Made by a program: the position numbers and the translations under genes. Positions 36,249-49,369 of a stretch of 64,000 bases of DNA are shown in pieces. Position 1 is the first letter of the stretch. Every line of letters starts with the position of its first letter. Source of the DNA: Paratinospora sagittata (taxonomy: Eukaryota > Streptophyta > Magnoliopsida > Ranunculales > Menispermaceae); contig CM069589.1 of assembly GCA_035771175.1 (NCBI GenBank), positions 28,910,201 to 28,974,200 on the forward strand, written 5' to 3'. The notes under the pieces are model-generated. The model was not told the origin of the DNA, searched no databases, and saw only the letters and a list, made by a program, of their open reading frames with translations.

Positions 36249-37652
36249 TGTTGAGTTTCCTATTTAGATAGGTTTTAGAGTATGTTTTAGGTGTATTTTA
36301 GGATATTTCATGCATTAGTTTCATGTATTTGTGTTAGTTTTAATGCATTTGTTAGTTTAGGAATAATTTGGTTTTTATGCATTATTTTAGTTTATTAGTT
36401 ATAATTTGATTCAATTTATGTTTAAGTGTGTTATTAACTTGATTTGATTTGTTTTGTAGGTGTTTAGATTTGTTTGAAGTCAATTTGGATGACGGAAACA
36501 TGATATATAAAGATGCAATGAAGAATGCAAAAACTCGGCTAAGTCCACAAAAGATAAAGGCAACAAGGTGCAAGAAATAGAGAGACTGGGCGCCGCGACG
36601 CCCAGATGAATGAATGGTGGTGAAGGAGGTCGAGACTGGGCCTCGCAGCGCCTACTGTGGGTGTCACGGTGTCGGGTGTTACGTGAAATTTGGCAAGTTT
36701 CTAATTTTTTCGGGTTTGACCTATTCGACTTGGGATTTGGCAACATGATTTTTTATTGGCTTGGACACTTAAATACATCATTGTTAATGGTTTTCAGGGC
36801 ATCTTTGAGTGGAGAAGAAGGCAAGACGGCTAGAATGAAGTGGAGGAGAAGATATCGAAGTTGGAAACAAGGGAGAGATCTTCATCAACCAAAGAGTTTC
36901 TAGTTTGCTATCTTTATGTTATTATTCAAGTTTATAACAATGTTTTAGGGTTTTATCTTCCAAGTTATGAACTAATTTAGTTTTGTAGAGGATAGATGGA
37001 TCCTATACTGGAGATTATGGTTTGATTTTAGGTTTTGTTTATTATCAATAATATTTTCTTAAGTTTATTCATGATTCTCCAAGCATAATGCCATTAATCC
37101 TTTGGCCACGGGTTAGTTGATTATAGACTTGGGAGGCAGCACTCGACAGAGGGTTTCCTAGGTTGGAATAAAGGATTCATGACCTAAGATTATTGTAGAA
37201 TCGAGAGATTTACGATACCTCTTGAAGTTGTAGGAAAATCACAAAGCTTCATGGGTGATTGAGAATAATGGTTTTATCGAGAGATCGAATCTTATTCTAA
37301 ATGATACGTTCTAATGCGACACTTGAGAGAGAGAATTAGAGACTTAAGGATTTTGACTTATAAACTAGAAAATATAATTGATAATAAGCATGCCTAAATC
37401 ACATAATTGATAGTTGGGTGAAGTTGATTCTCTAGAGTTTTCTCATATATTGATATTCTCCATAGTTTATTTGTTTGGTCAAATTAATTTACTATTTAAA
37501 TCCTTGAAATTCCACAATTTGATTCGCTAGATAAAGTTAAAGATTAGTGAAAACGGTAATTGGTGAGGTGAATAATCCCAAAGGAAGACAATCTGACTTT
37601 CACCGGTTATTACTACTACTTGACACCGTACGCTTGCGGTTTGAACGTAACA
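36249..37652 (+). repeat. 3' LTR of element J
   Basis: TGTTGAGTTTCCTATTTAG to TTTGAACGTAACA; it matches 26231-27593 throughout. Confidence 0.93.
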
Positions 37653-38404
37653 GTAACCCACGTTGCCAATTCCCAAATTATTCATATCAATACTGGAATC
37701 ATATTATCATAAATTCTTAATTCTCTAAATATGAGTAGAAATCAACTGAACATGCATTTGAGCACAAATATCATCATATGGAGTAATGGAAAGTACACTC
37801 ATAACTGTAACTCTCACTCACAAATAACCTCTATTAATGGCTAACTGACAGTTACCACTCCAGTCTCAGCCTATTTTCTGCTCAATGCATCAACGATAAC
37901 TCTGGCCTCTCCCAGGATAAAATTCCCATACGAAGCCATAATCCTTCTAATTTCCTAGCCATGTATATTACCTCATATCCATTTTCTTTCTAATCAATAA
38001 TCATTTTAGACTCTTCTAAATCTGAAACTAGTGTGAACTTTCACTATAGAGTGAATGTTTTCACCTTTCCAAACAAATACTACTGTAACCAATTCCAAAT
38101 CATGCACAGGATAGTTATTTTCATGCACCATCACCATCTAGATGCATAAATAACCACTCTATCCTCCTGTATCAACACATGATTAGAACCTGTACGTGAT
38201 ATATATATGATACATCTATATAAATCACAACTGAAGTCCCAAGTTCTAGAAAATACTAATACTGGTACAGTAGTTGGTTCTTTATTTCCAAATCTGTGAA
38301 AGCTTCCTCACATATAACCGTCGACATATAAAAAATGTTCTTCTGGGTTAGCTTAATGAATAAAGTGAGTGGAGTAACTAGCTTTAAGAATTTTACCACG
38401 TACT
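37653..38404 (-). pseudogene. Element B pol fragment (RNase H region)
   Basis: Minus-strand remnant that aligns with 49370-49975 of element A, the RNase H part of a chromovirus pol: compare 'ctcaatgcatcaacgataac' here with 'ctcagtgcatcaacaactac' there. No open frame of useful length remains. It is cut on the right by copia LTR H. Confidence 0.6.
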
Positions 38405-39681
38405 TGTTGGCCTAGATATTTCCGAAAGGGAGGTGAATTAGACACTTAGCAGATTTTAACCTTTCTTAATAATGTGCGGAATATTAAAAGTAGATTAAAC
38501 AAAGTATAACAAATAAATACAATAAATCTAAATGAGACAATGCAATCAAGATTTATAGTGGTTCGACCTCGCCTACATCCACTACCTAACCTTCTAAATT
38601 AGGATTTGTTCAAACTCCACTATGCATCTTCTTACGGGTGAAGATCAAACCGATACACTTTCTCAACTTACGGGTGTGAGAGGACTGTTTCTCAACTTAC
38701 GGGTGTGAGAAGACTGTTACAACTTTGAGCAACACTTGCTCTAGCCCAGTGACTAACCAGTCACTACAAATTGAATACAAGATGAGATATGCTTCCCTTT
38801 TCTCAAAATCAAAATGATACTTACAAAGCTTTGGATTGAACCTTCTGTTGCCACAGATTCAACAAAATATGTATGATGAAGTTTGGCTGAAAAGAGGTTC
38901 AAAGGGCTTTTGTCTTCTTCAATGGATTTTGAAAATGATGAAGATGAAGATCAATCAATCCAGAAGACTTGATGTTTTTCTTTCAAAAAGATCGTAAGTT
39001 CAAGAACAAATGATTGAAGACTAACTTTCAAAAGTTTTTCGCACAAGTGAAAATTGTTTATACGCTTTTGAATGAATATCAGTTTTCGTATTGATTCTAT
39101 GTGTTTCTTCTCTAAGGCAACACATATATACAGAAATAACAGAAGCGCAATGGACTTAATGAATTTTGGCGCTCAAGGTTATTTCAAATACAACGTCTAC
39201 ATTCTTTCCCGAAATGGATCGATTCAGCTCTGTGCATATTACGACAATAGCACCAGAATCATCTGATCATTCACGAAAAAAGAATGTTCTGACAAAGTAT
39301 TAGAACGTTCAAAAAGATATGAAAAAGTTGTTGTACAATTATGAAATGTTCTGAAAAGTTTTCAAAAGATTCTGAAAAAGTTAACTAAAATAGTGTAAGT
39401 GTCAGAACAGTAACATTGTTAAATTAGCGTTCTGGCGCATAATATCAACTTTTGTCGTTTTATTCCTTGAGGGCGCTCATGGAGCATATGCGTCCTGACT
39501 TACTTTAACGATTAAGCGACTTAAATCATTAGGGCGCTACTCGACAGTTAGCATCCTAATATTGTTAAAACAATTTTAAAGCAATAATAAGTGCGCTGAA
39601 GGACAGTAAGCGTCCTAAAAAGTTATTATTTAGTCACGCACATTACCATTTAGTCTAAACCAAGATACTATTTCGTCTAAT
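38405..39681 (-). repeat. Copia LTR H (minus strand), truncated
   Basis: It opens TGTTGGCCTAGATATTTCC, the reverse complement of the copia LTR end, followed by the 'ggtgaattagacac' block. It carries two tandem hairpin units (CTCAACTTACGGGTGTGAG) near 38665-38710 and reversed AGCGTCCT/GAGGGCGCT motifs at 39430-39610. The expected far end (GAAATAACA) is missing: it stops at 39681 against LTR F. Confidence 0.8.
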
Positions 39682-41346
39682 TGTTATTTCAATAACCCTC
39701 ATGTCCCATATGAGAAGAGATATTTTGATGATTAACAAACCACATTCATATGTATATTTTGTATATGATGATGCATGGATAGTTTACTCAAAAGCATGGG
39801 GGAAAGGAAATCAAGTCCGTGATCAAGATGAAGACAATGTCTATTCAAGAATCTATTTTATGTTACTAGAATGATTTAGGACTATAGAATGTCGATCATC
39901 ATCTAATTCAACAAATCATTCACTTCATGAATTTCTCATGATTTTTCATAAGTTTTCAAAAGCCTTTCGATCTTGAAGAAATAATTTCAATTGATTTAGT
40001 TCGAAGGTTTTTCGACCTAACTTTGGACCATTTGCATGATTTCTAAATGTTTGATTTGATCCAAAAAACTCAAGTGTTGATTTGATTTAATCAAATATTG
40101 GAAAATCAAATTTCTAGAAAAACTATTTTTCAATGTCTTTCAAGACGTTGATGGGCCATTAAGGCGCTAATGCAGTGGCTAGTTACTTAATATCGAGCCA
40201 AAACTACAGGACGCTGATGGTTTTGGCGTTTAAATGCTTGTCGTTCAAAACAAGACGTTGATCGAGTATTAGCACTCTCATCGAATCAACCAGGAAAAAA
40301 CTAGCAGCTACCTTCCGGACGATGATTGAGTATTAGCTCCCTTCCTGAGTTTTTGGGTTTCGAGAAAATAAGCCCATTAGGACGCTAATGTAGTATTAGC
40401 GCCCTCCCTGAATAAGTTGACAAAAAGTCAATTTTTCATAACAGTGTATTTTAGGATGCTAATGCGACACTGTCAGAGTTTTTGAAAAAGGCTGTCAACG
40501 TGTGTACTTTCTGAATCTTTCTATTTTCGTGATTGTACAAATATTTCAGGTTTCTTGAACAGTCTGAACATATACTCTTTTGTGAAACATTTTGATCGTT
40601 GTTTTTGAAATTCAAATCAAGCGCCAAATCCTTCTAAAAAGCAAAATAAAACACATTCTCTATAAATGTATTACTTCTGAGCCGTTGAAAAATAGACATA
40701 GAAAAAACGAGATTGAAAAATCTTTTGCACAAACTCTTTAAAATTTAGTCTGTTATTTTTTGCTGCAAAAATACTTTGAAAATACTCTGATACATACTTA
40801 CCTTCCGGATTTATTGATTCAACTTCATACATTTCACAAATCTATCGAAGGAAAGAGGATCAATATACCTCACACTTTCAGCCAAGCTTTATCATACATT
40901 CATTGCTAAATCAATGTTGGTTTGAGGTTCATTCATTGCTCTCTAAGTATTTCTTTAATTCTTTGTAAGAGAATCAAACTCTCAAACTTGTATTTGGTTT
41001 GTACAAGTGATTGTGTATGTCACTGCGTTTGGGCAAGTGTTACTCAATTGTATAACGGTTATTCTCACACCCGTGAAGTTGAGATAGGTGTAACGGTTTG
41101 ATCTTTACCTGTAAAAGGATTCGATAGTGGAATTTAGACAAAATCTTAATCAAGAAGATTAGGTAGTGCAGGTAGGCAGAAGCCGAACCACTCTAAATCT
41201 GTGTGCACTATCTCATTTAACTGATAGTTTCTGTCTTTATTCATTGACTGCTATTACCTTGTTTTATTTGTAAATCAATTTTATTAAAAAGGTAAACCTA
41301 CTTCGCTGTCCAATTCACCCCCCTCTTGGACATTCCTAGGCCAACA
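39682..41346 (+). repeat. Copia LTR F (plus strand)
   Basis: TGTTATTTCAATAACCCTC to CATTCCTAGGCCAACA, 1665 bp, closest to the LTRs of element E. It contains the clearest hairpin pair of the window at 40380-40405 (GGACGCTAAT, 5-base loop, ATTAGCGCCC). It has no internal region. The flanks CTAAT and CTAAC are nearly alike but the right one aligns to gypsy pol, so they may not be a true duplication. Confidence 0.88.
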
Positions 41347-43370
41347 CTAACCACGTGGTCCATAAATTTTATCTCATTTGTCAAAATCTTGCATTTTCTG
41401 AGCCTAGCACGCAAACTATGTTATCTCAGTATCTGCAATATAATCATGAGGTGTTATTCCTGACCCTCACAATTTTTTAAATAAATGAGTATACCCTGTT
41501 ATTCTGCATTTTCACATTAATACAATGCTTTCCAGGGATATTCAATGGCTTTATACTAGTGATATCTTTGTTTCCTCATCAATTATCACCCTATCTCAGG
41601 TCGAACACTTCGAGGTAATCAATCCCCAATACTCACAATGAGGATTTCCAATTATTCAAAATATTACTTCTTTTCGGTCCACCTGGCATGAGAGGTGGTC
41701 GGCCAATCATACCCAATAAAGCATCCAATTCCAAAATATTTCATATTCTAAAATCAATAATTATCCCATAACCCTGATAATTATCATACACTGTTTGCAA
41801 ATCATATTATAATAGATCATTTCTCCTATAATTGTATTTAAAATCAACAATATACTAATCCAAACAGGAGATTAATACAATATATCTATCATATTTACTT
41901 TACCAGAGATAAAGACATGGTAAATTCAATGATCAAGTAGAAATTATATATCAATAAAGTACTTTATCATACCTTTACAAATCTCTGAATCTAACTCAGT
42001 GATTGCTTCTACAGTGTAAAGCTTGACAAAATTATACTGGCTAAAGCTACTGGGGCTTTTTACATTGACTGGACCGGACACTGACTCTTCTTGTGTCCCA
42101 GTTGACCTCATCGATAACACACAACCGGAGGTCGAGATACAAATGACCTAATCTGCAACTCATTTTCTGACACCGAGAACCAATTCTAGCTTGCAAGTCT
42201 CCTTAAGATCTCTACTCTTTCTCCCATTATTATTAGGTCAAACACTGTCAAAGCTAAAGTCACTGGTAGTGCCAGAGTCACAACCTCACTCAATGTCTCA
42301 CCCACTTTGGTTTTCTTTTTGTCGCCCCAATACTTCCTACACCATTTATTTCTCCTCTTACCTAGAGATGGTATTGATGGCTCTGCTATAATCAACTATA
42401 CAACCGGTATTACTGACGTCGCTGGTACTGACATTCTGGCTAAAACCTCGGCTGATTCAAAATCTAAAGCCCTCTTGACAACCTGCTCACCGCTAAACAT
42501 TGTCGTATAAGATCTCAGAATCCATCCCTGATCCTTTTCATTCTCAAAGCATTTGTTAACACCATTTCCGGAGCAAATACAAAATAATCTATAATATTCA
42601 TGCTCATATTCTCTAACAATCTTAGTTTTCTGCTTCAATTGTATAAATTCCTCATGTTTTTTTTCTCTTTTTCAGCTTCAGGATAAAATCCTGCATAAAA
42701 CAATTCTTGGAATTTCCTCCAAGAATCAATCTTTTTATGTGCTTGAATCGTGGCCTACCACCATCGTTCAACATCTTCAATTAATTTAAATCTTGCTAAT
42801 CTAATTTTATCCTTTTTAGAGACCCGCATATGCTCAAAGATAATCTTCATTCTCATGACCAATTCTCAGCCTCTTCTAACACCAGGCCACCTTTTAAATC
42901 AGGAGGATTTCGCATTTTGAAAGCTTTCATCGCTTCCTCATATATTTTCTTCTCATCTATATCCTCCCTAACACTTTGTACTAGTGTTTTTGTTTCCACG
43001 GTATTCTTCTCTATAAGTATACCTACATTAGGAACTACTGGGTTCTCAGGCCTCCACCTATCTTCTTGTAACTTAGTTATTAGCTCCATAAGCTAAGTTT
43101 CTCGTTGTTGTTGGGTAGTGACTAATTTCATAAGTTCAACATTTTGAGGTTGTTGGGTTGCTACCAACTCTTTCAGCCTTTTGATCTTTTCCTTATCAGT
43201 ATTTTAGATTGCTAATCTTGACTGGTCTTGTCCCCGAATCTAAAATTTAAAGATATAGGTAATTATCAGACAAGATAGCATCATGGACTAGGCTCACACT
43301 TAGTAGTCCTACCCATACAAACAAATGTAATATCATAAGGCTTTTATCTTTTTAAGGATTTTAAACCTAA
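41347..43370 (-). pseudogene. Element B pol remnant, protease and gag, heavily decayed
   Basis: The minus strand from right to left: gag pieces 43089-42853 (MELITKLQEDRWRPENPVVP) and 42638-42396 (with YEHEYYRLF, the gag 'F..Y..EF..L' helix), then a zinc-finger/protease region at about 42180-41850 aligning with 53000-52650 of element A, then a short pol piece (41347-41600) aligning with 50098-50220 of A. The RT N-terminus expected between them is mostly missing, so an internal deletion of roughly a kilobase is likely. No functional frame. Confidence 0.65.
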
Positions 43371-43384
43371 AGCTCTGATACAAA
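43371..43384 (-). other. Primer binding site of element B (initiator tRNA-Met)
   Basis: The minus strand reads TTTGTATCAGAGCT four bases inside the LTR edge; one mismatch to TGGTATCAGAGC. Confidence 0.75.
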
Positions 43385-44520
43385 TAATTGTCATGACCCC
43401 CTCCATAGGGCAATGTCACGACCAGCCCAAAATACCATATACGTCATACATAAATGTATGTGACACCCTGTCAGCCTTCTTTCTTAACAAAACACAATAA
43501 AAATTTTGACATAACCTTCCCATAAAATCGTGAATCACAAAAGAAACCTTATTTACCACAATATCACATTCACAATTTTATCATGTTTTTATTATATCAA
43601 TTTTGCATTCACAACTTAATCATTTATTTCCATATAAATGTTCACACCCATCTAAATTATAAATACAATAGATAGTTTTATACATGTACATATACCAAAA
43701 ATACATATACGTTTCCAAACTCCACATATACCTACATCAAGCAAAAACAGCAAACATTCTTCTGCGTCTTGCCCTTGATGTCTTATCCTGAAAAGATTAG
43801 GAGTTTGGGGTAAGCAACAACTAGCTCGGTGAATATTCTATCTATGACATTATATATGCAACAATAAAAAGACATGGCATTTAAAATAGTATAAACATCT
43901 TGATGCAAACAAATTGAACAAAACATAAATACATGATCAATATAAGTTCCCATCATATTCATACGTTTTCAAAAAAAAAAACAATGCACAGCTATTTAAA
44001 ATAATATTATGCAACTGTCAATGTATTTCACAGCATGTTTTACGTTAAGCTTCTCGAGTCAGCCAACCACAATGGTGACTATTCATGTGGTCATGTCAGG
44101 ATATCTCCTAATCATGATTTCAAATTTTCCCTCTAGATGACATGTTCTGATATCCCTATTTCTTTTTAGGTAATTGTGCGCGTCTTCCCTTCATTATGCA
44201 TAAATAAAGAGTGCACTGTCCATAATTTACCTATTCATAAATTCCAGAAAAGTGAGCACGTCTTCTCCTTATTGTATCCATAAGGAATGCACCATCCTCA
44301 CCTTTCTATGAACCATAGCCAAATCCTATTTTCATAGGAGGGCTTTCCTGTAACTAGTCCACTAACTAGATCCACAAACATTTTCCATTTTCAAAACCCA
44401 TTTCATGTATTGAATCATAAATGCATGAACATCATCAGGCTTATATTTCACAAACCGAGTTTATACATATAATGCAATACATAAAACCAAGATAAGAATA
44501 CTCACAATGTGTACAAGTTC

Positions 44521-46669
44521 TGTCGTGACTCCTCTCCGGGTGACGTCACGACCGGCATAGTACAACAGATAATGTCACTATACGACAAAACCTAAGGCAC
44601 TGCTAAGCCTCTACACGAAAAAACCTAAAAATATATACAACATACAACCTGTATATGATAAGGATAATTAAACCCAATTTATAATCCACCACGTAAACAT
44701 CCACCTGGAACTCAACCAAGAGTCCATTAACCAAAGTGCCATATACAATCCAACCAAAACCATCACTATCTATGTGTTAAATACATATGTACAAGATAAT
44801 TATATACAAGTTCTAAAAGAACAATATAAACCAAAATAAACAAAACTATATATACCCCAAAGTCCCCCAAAATACAAAACCTACATCCAAAAAGAAGGAG
44901 AAGAAGGTTCTCGCAATCAACTAGGCCTTGCCCTTCCCTTTCAGATCCGAACCTAAGAAAAATAGGGGAAATGGGTGAGCTCAACTAGCTTAATGAATAT
45001 TTCTCACAATAGTCTCCACCTATGCATTTATATAAAACATGTACGTCGTTGAAATCACATTTATAATACATATGCATCCAAGAAAACATATCATACATGT
45101 TTCCAACTGAATATAAGAATTGTGCATCATTTTCATAAAGAGTATGCAGAAAAGCCTCAACAGGAGGTCGCATCAGGATAACACATGCCTACACTACTCC
45201 CATTGCGCTATGGGTGCAAACCAACGCATCATCTATCAAAATCCATCCAATTTGCATTCCTCAGTCAGGAAAGGTCATTTCCCCAAAGGACAAGTAAACG
45301 AAATGAAAGTAAGTGCTAAGGTATTTAATTCAAAATACCTAAGCCCATTCCAATGCATCAAATCCATGATCATAGTACAATGCACATATACAATAAGATG
45401 CATATTATTCAACAATCCAATTTCATATAAATACAATGTTATAAATGGAAAAATAAAGTGAGGAATACTCACAACCAGCCACTAGCCAATTTTCCCAAGC
45501 CAAAAGCCCTCAAATTGGCCCATCAATTCACAATGACTTGAAATGAATCAAATTAATATTACATTGATTAGATTCAAGCCAAACAATCCTAATTGCACAA
45601 ATTCCATAAATTTCCCAAAATCCTACAATCAAGCTCTCAACCCAATTTCTCTACAAAGCCTCTCTAATCACATCTAATCCACACCAAATTGGATTAAAAA
45701 CACTAATTACACATTGAAACCCCAAGGGTTTCCATTTAAAACCCACATGCATGATCAAACTTGATCGCACAACCTAAGCTCATCAGTTCCATGGAAAATC
45801 ACCATTAAAGCATGTAAATTATACTCTAAATCATGAAAACTAAGCTTAGAATTGCTAGGTTAGGGTTTGTGATCTCGAAACCCTAGCTTCACACCATAAA
45901 AACACACATGCATGCCATTAAAACACCAATCAAAACTTGGAAATCAACCCAATAAGCAAAATTAGGAAGAAAATGGGGTAGAAATCTCACCTCAGGAACA
46001 ACTTCCACAAGCCCTAGCTCCAAAATCACCAAAACCCCCAATTTTCTTCCTCTTTCTCGTTTCTCCTCTTCCTCAAGTTGAAAATGGTGAAAATGAGGAA
46101 AAAATGAGGTGGTTTGCATATATACGCATGCTGGGCCCACTGGCAAAACTTATAAAACAAACAGCCCAGATCGTGAGAAGCGTGCTTCTCAGCCCAATTC
46201 CTAAGAAAAGTGTTCTCGGTCGGACTAAAAAGAGCATGCTTCTCTCATAAAGAGCACGCTTCTCCAATTCCCTGAAAATCCCATATTTCAGTTTCACGCA
46301 AGGAGCACGCTTCTCCCTTTAAAGAGTGCACTTCTCAAAAGACTAAAAATTTTTGCTCTCGAGTTTTACGCAAGGAGTGCGTTCTCCCATTAAGGAGTGC
46401 GCTTCTCCCCTGTCCAGAACACACTTTCTAAACTTTTTCGCTTCGCACCCAATACATATCAAAATTCCATGTATACTAGGTCAATTTCTATGTAAAAACG
46501 CATTCCGAACTCATTTTTAATATCCCCAAGTCCATTTGAGACACCCCTCAAGAATTTATAACCGATGTGAACAAAATACGAGTATAATACACATCAAATA
46601 CATACACAAGCATCTAGAGTTGGGCATTCTATGTCATTATGACATCATATGTGAACATGGGTCATTACA
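44521..46669 (-). repeat. Solo gypsy LTR C, AGTTC duplication
   Basis: Left edge TGTCGTGACTCCTC, right edge GGGTCATTACA; AGTTC at 44516-44520 and 46670-46674. 2149 bp, same superfamily and orientation as LTRs A and B but clearly diverged. It contains several GAGCACGCTTCTC-type palindromic words at 46180-46400. The open frames inside it (for example 45120-45461) have no protein-like features I recognise. Confidence 0.88.
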
Positions 46670-47322
46670 AGTTCTACCCTTTCCAAATCAACAAAATGCA
46701 ACACCTACAGCCACTACACAAGTTGCTCATCAATTCCCCGCCGATCACAACAAGATCCGACTAACTATCTTAATCCAATTTATGTACACATCACAATTGA
46801 ACATGGTTCAATCATATAGAGATCAAACAAAGTCCACCATTAATGGAGCTCCAAAATGCTCAGTTGCTTCAACAACTGGAGTGGAACTTCCCATCATTAA
46901 AACACTTAATTAACTCAATTTCATATGCAAATCACTTGCATAACGTCAAGGATTCACTTACCTATCAAATCCACACGAAATTTCACATTTTCTAGCTCAA
47001 ATTATAATTTTCCAATCACTCAATTCAACCATTGAAAACTTACAAAAATCACATATGTTGAACAAGTCAACGAGGAGAACACAAATACGAACTTTTTAGC
47101 AAAAAAGGAATGATCCTTACCTTGATTTCGCAAGCCCTAGCTCATTTCCTTTCTTTCCTCTGTCTTCAGCAAGCTTAAATGAGTGAAAAATCAACTAAAA
47201 TCACGGCTAAACCGCCTCATCGACTGGTTTTAAAAACTATCAGGCCCACAGAGAAACGCATTTCTCTCCAAGAAAACATGTTTCCTTGAGCCCAGAAATC
47301 GTCCATTAAAAATTCAATGAGA

Positions 47323-47392
47323 CCAAAATCACTTCGAATTGGTATTAATAAAAGCAAAATTGACCCCTTCCCTGGCAATAGCGCCAAAAACT
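47323..47392 (-). other. Stub of an Athila/Tat internal region with primer site
   Basis: The minus strand reads TTTTTGGCGCTATTGCCAGG just inside LTR I, the Athila/Tat primer site, followed by about 45 bp of leader before gypsy LTR B sequence resumes. It shows that LTR I was the 5' LTR of a larger element whose body was deleted. Confidence 0.7.
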
Positions 47393-48923
47393 TGATGCAA
47401 TAAATTTAGATTTGTAAGTGTACGAATATCAAGTTATAATACCCATGGTGAGTCGGGTTATCGTATCCACAGGGAAGGTTAATTTCACAATTAAAAATGC
47501 CCAATTCTACAATGCTTTTGATTTTATCTAGGTGATCAAAGTGGAGTGAATTAATGGATAAAATGCAAATTAAAAAAAGTCTAAGAAAACAATGCAAATT
47601 AAATGAAAATTGGAGAGAAATCAATGGATTTATAGTTCTAGAGTTTAGATCTCACTATGTTGTCTCTCATGATTTCTAATAATTGTGTTAATGAATTAAT
47701 TTCTGGAATTTATAAATCCTGAATCTTTTTTCATTCAAAACCCTCTGCCGAGTGATAGCTTGAATATCTACTTTTGATCTATCGATTCCCTCTCCAGAGT
47801 GACAAACCGTTAAATCAAGAATACATTAGGTTCTATGATTCATTTTAATGGATTTAGAGGGTTATGTAGGTCTCCCGATTCGATACTCTACCCTAGGTTA
47901 CAATTCCCTTACTTTGATTCAATAACACATCTCCCGAGTGTAAGAAACCAAACCTATGTTCATTCAAAGAGTGATCAGCAATTTGAAAGCATTAAGCATG
48001 GAGAATCATAAATAAACCCAAAAGATTGCTCAAAAACACAAACAATGACTCAATCACAAGATCAAACATAGCTAAATCAAAACTCTAGATTATCTATTTA
48101 GTTCATAAACCAATCCATGGATAAAAGATAGAAAAGATGAAGAACAAGGAAAGGAAATATTGCAAGAATGTAAGAAATAGAAATTAAAAGATGAAAACCC
48201 CCTTGAAGATCTTCTTCGTCTTCCTCTTGCAAAACCAGCAACTCCTTCAAACTTTCTCCTATTCTTTCTTGCTTCCCTTTCTCTCCTCCTTTTTGCAAAC
48301 CCTAGCCGTCCTTTTTTCTCCCTTTTTTTTGTGACACCAAATCCTCTTATGTGATAGCCCTTTAAGTCTAGAAGAACTCAAAAAAACCACATCCAATTCC
48401 GAGTTGTATAACCCAAGATATGGCAAAAATACAAACATTGCGCAAAATAGTTTCCGTAATAGTATCGGGGAGCTAGGAAGTAGCGCTGCAACGCTCAGAG
48501 CTTGAAATGCACTTTTTTTATGCATTTTCTTCATATTTTTGCACTTTTTCTCCATGAGACTTGTTGTGCAATGCCTTGAGACTTTTTCTCCATCTTTATG
48601 CCTCATTTCATTCCTTTAAAGCTTTTTATTCTCTTACAAAACAAAACACAAAAATACAAGTAAGTGATCTAAACTAATCAAGTATTAAAAGTCTAAATGC
48701 AAATATGTATTGACATGCAAAATGTGAGATTATCAATATGAAAATGCAACTAATGATTTAAGGAAAAATTCCTAAAAAATATGATTATTTACCCAAACTA
48801 ATCTAATGATGCAATTCATAAAAACACAACAAAACACCTAAATGAACCTAAAACAACTAAATGAACTAATTATGCAAAAACACCTAAAGAGTAACTAAAT
48901 GCACCTAAAAACTCAACTTAACA
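47393..48923 (-). repeat. Athila/Tat-like LTR I
   Basis: In minus orientation TGTTAAGTTGAGTTTTTAGG to AATTTATTGCATCA, about 1531 bp. It shares the 'gcgctgcaacgctcag' block with LTR K. Its gene-like frames (48098-48606) are low-complexity and have no recognisable domain. Confidence 0.75.
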
Positions 48924-49369
48924 CCAGGCCCACAGAGAAACGCACTTCTCCCCAAGGAAACATGTTTCCTTGAGCCCAGAAATCGTTTGTTAAAAATTCA
49001 ATGAGAAACGCGTTTCTCTGAAAAATTTCCAGAAAAGTAGCTCTCGGGTTTTTATTACAAAAACGCGCTTCTCTCTAAGAAACACGTTTCTCTGAGGATT
49101 TCCTAAAATTACCTCTCTCGGGTTTTCTCTATAGAAATGTGTTTCTCTAACTCTTAGAGAAACGCGCTTCTCCATGTTCCAGGTGAAATTTCACTAAGTG
49201 TTGGTCTTTTGCTACTATATATAGGGTCTAAGTACAAATACCACCCTATTATACACACATTCACCCTATTTTAAAGCCATACACATACGTATAAGAGTAT
49301 AAATACACCTGACAATACATATAAGTCAACATACAGGTTTGACTCATAAATACGGGGCATTACACATGC

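Larger units (their letters stand above)
26231..37652 (+). mobile_element. Ty3/gypsy Athila/Tat-like element J, complete ends, GTAAC duplication
   Basis: LTRs 26231-27593 and 36249-37652; GTAAC at 26226-26230 and 37653-37657. The primer site is the Athila/Tat type rather than initiator Met. Order is gag, protease, RT, RNase H, integrase, then 1.7 kb without ORFs and a polypurine tract. There is no envelope ORF. Solo LTR K splits gag. About 11.4 kb in total, 9.9 kb without K. Every domain has stops or shifts, but both LTRs are well conserved. Confidence 0.93.
11438..49364 (-). mobile_element. Ty3/gypsy element B (nested in A), with CATGC duplication
   Basis: It starts TGTCGCGACC on the plus strand and ends GGGGCATTACA; CATGC occurs at 11433-11437 and 49365-49369. 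Same LTR superfamily and orientation as A. Own sequence: 3' LTR part 11438-12376, pol pieces 26171-26230, 37653-38404 and 41347-about 41850, protease and gag to 43370, primer site, and 5' LTR 43389-44520, 46670-47322, 48924-49364. Elements E, G1, J, H/F, C and I lie inside. Much of pol is deleted. Confidence 0.85.
43389..49364 (-). repeat. 5' LTR of element B, interrupted by C and I
   Basis: Own parts are 43389-44520, 46670-47322 and 48924-49364. The left edge TGTCATGACCCCC corresponds to the LTR end and the right edge GGGGCATTACA to the start in minus orientation. It contains GAGAAACGCGCTTCTC (49157-49172) and related palindromes. The stretch 47239-47322 is repeated at 48924-49010. Confidence 0.8.

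Noticed and set aside
39677..41351. CTAAT/CTAAC as a target duplication of LTR F
   Set aside because: The right-hand CTAAC aligns with gypsy pol (ctaaccac at 50098 of element A), and adjacent gypsy sequence is missing, so the likeness may be chance.
45120..46913. Several 60-125 codon frames in and next to LTR C
   Set aside because: Low-complexity translations without motifs, within a clearly bounded solo LTR.
48098..48606. Lysine-rich frames on the minus strand as a host gene
   Set aside because: They lie wholly inside LTR I, are low-complexity, and correspond to the LTR block shared with K.
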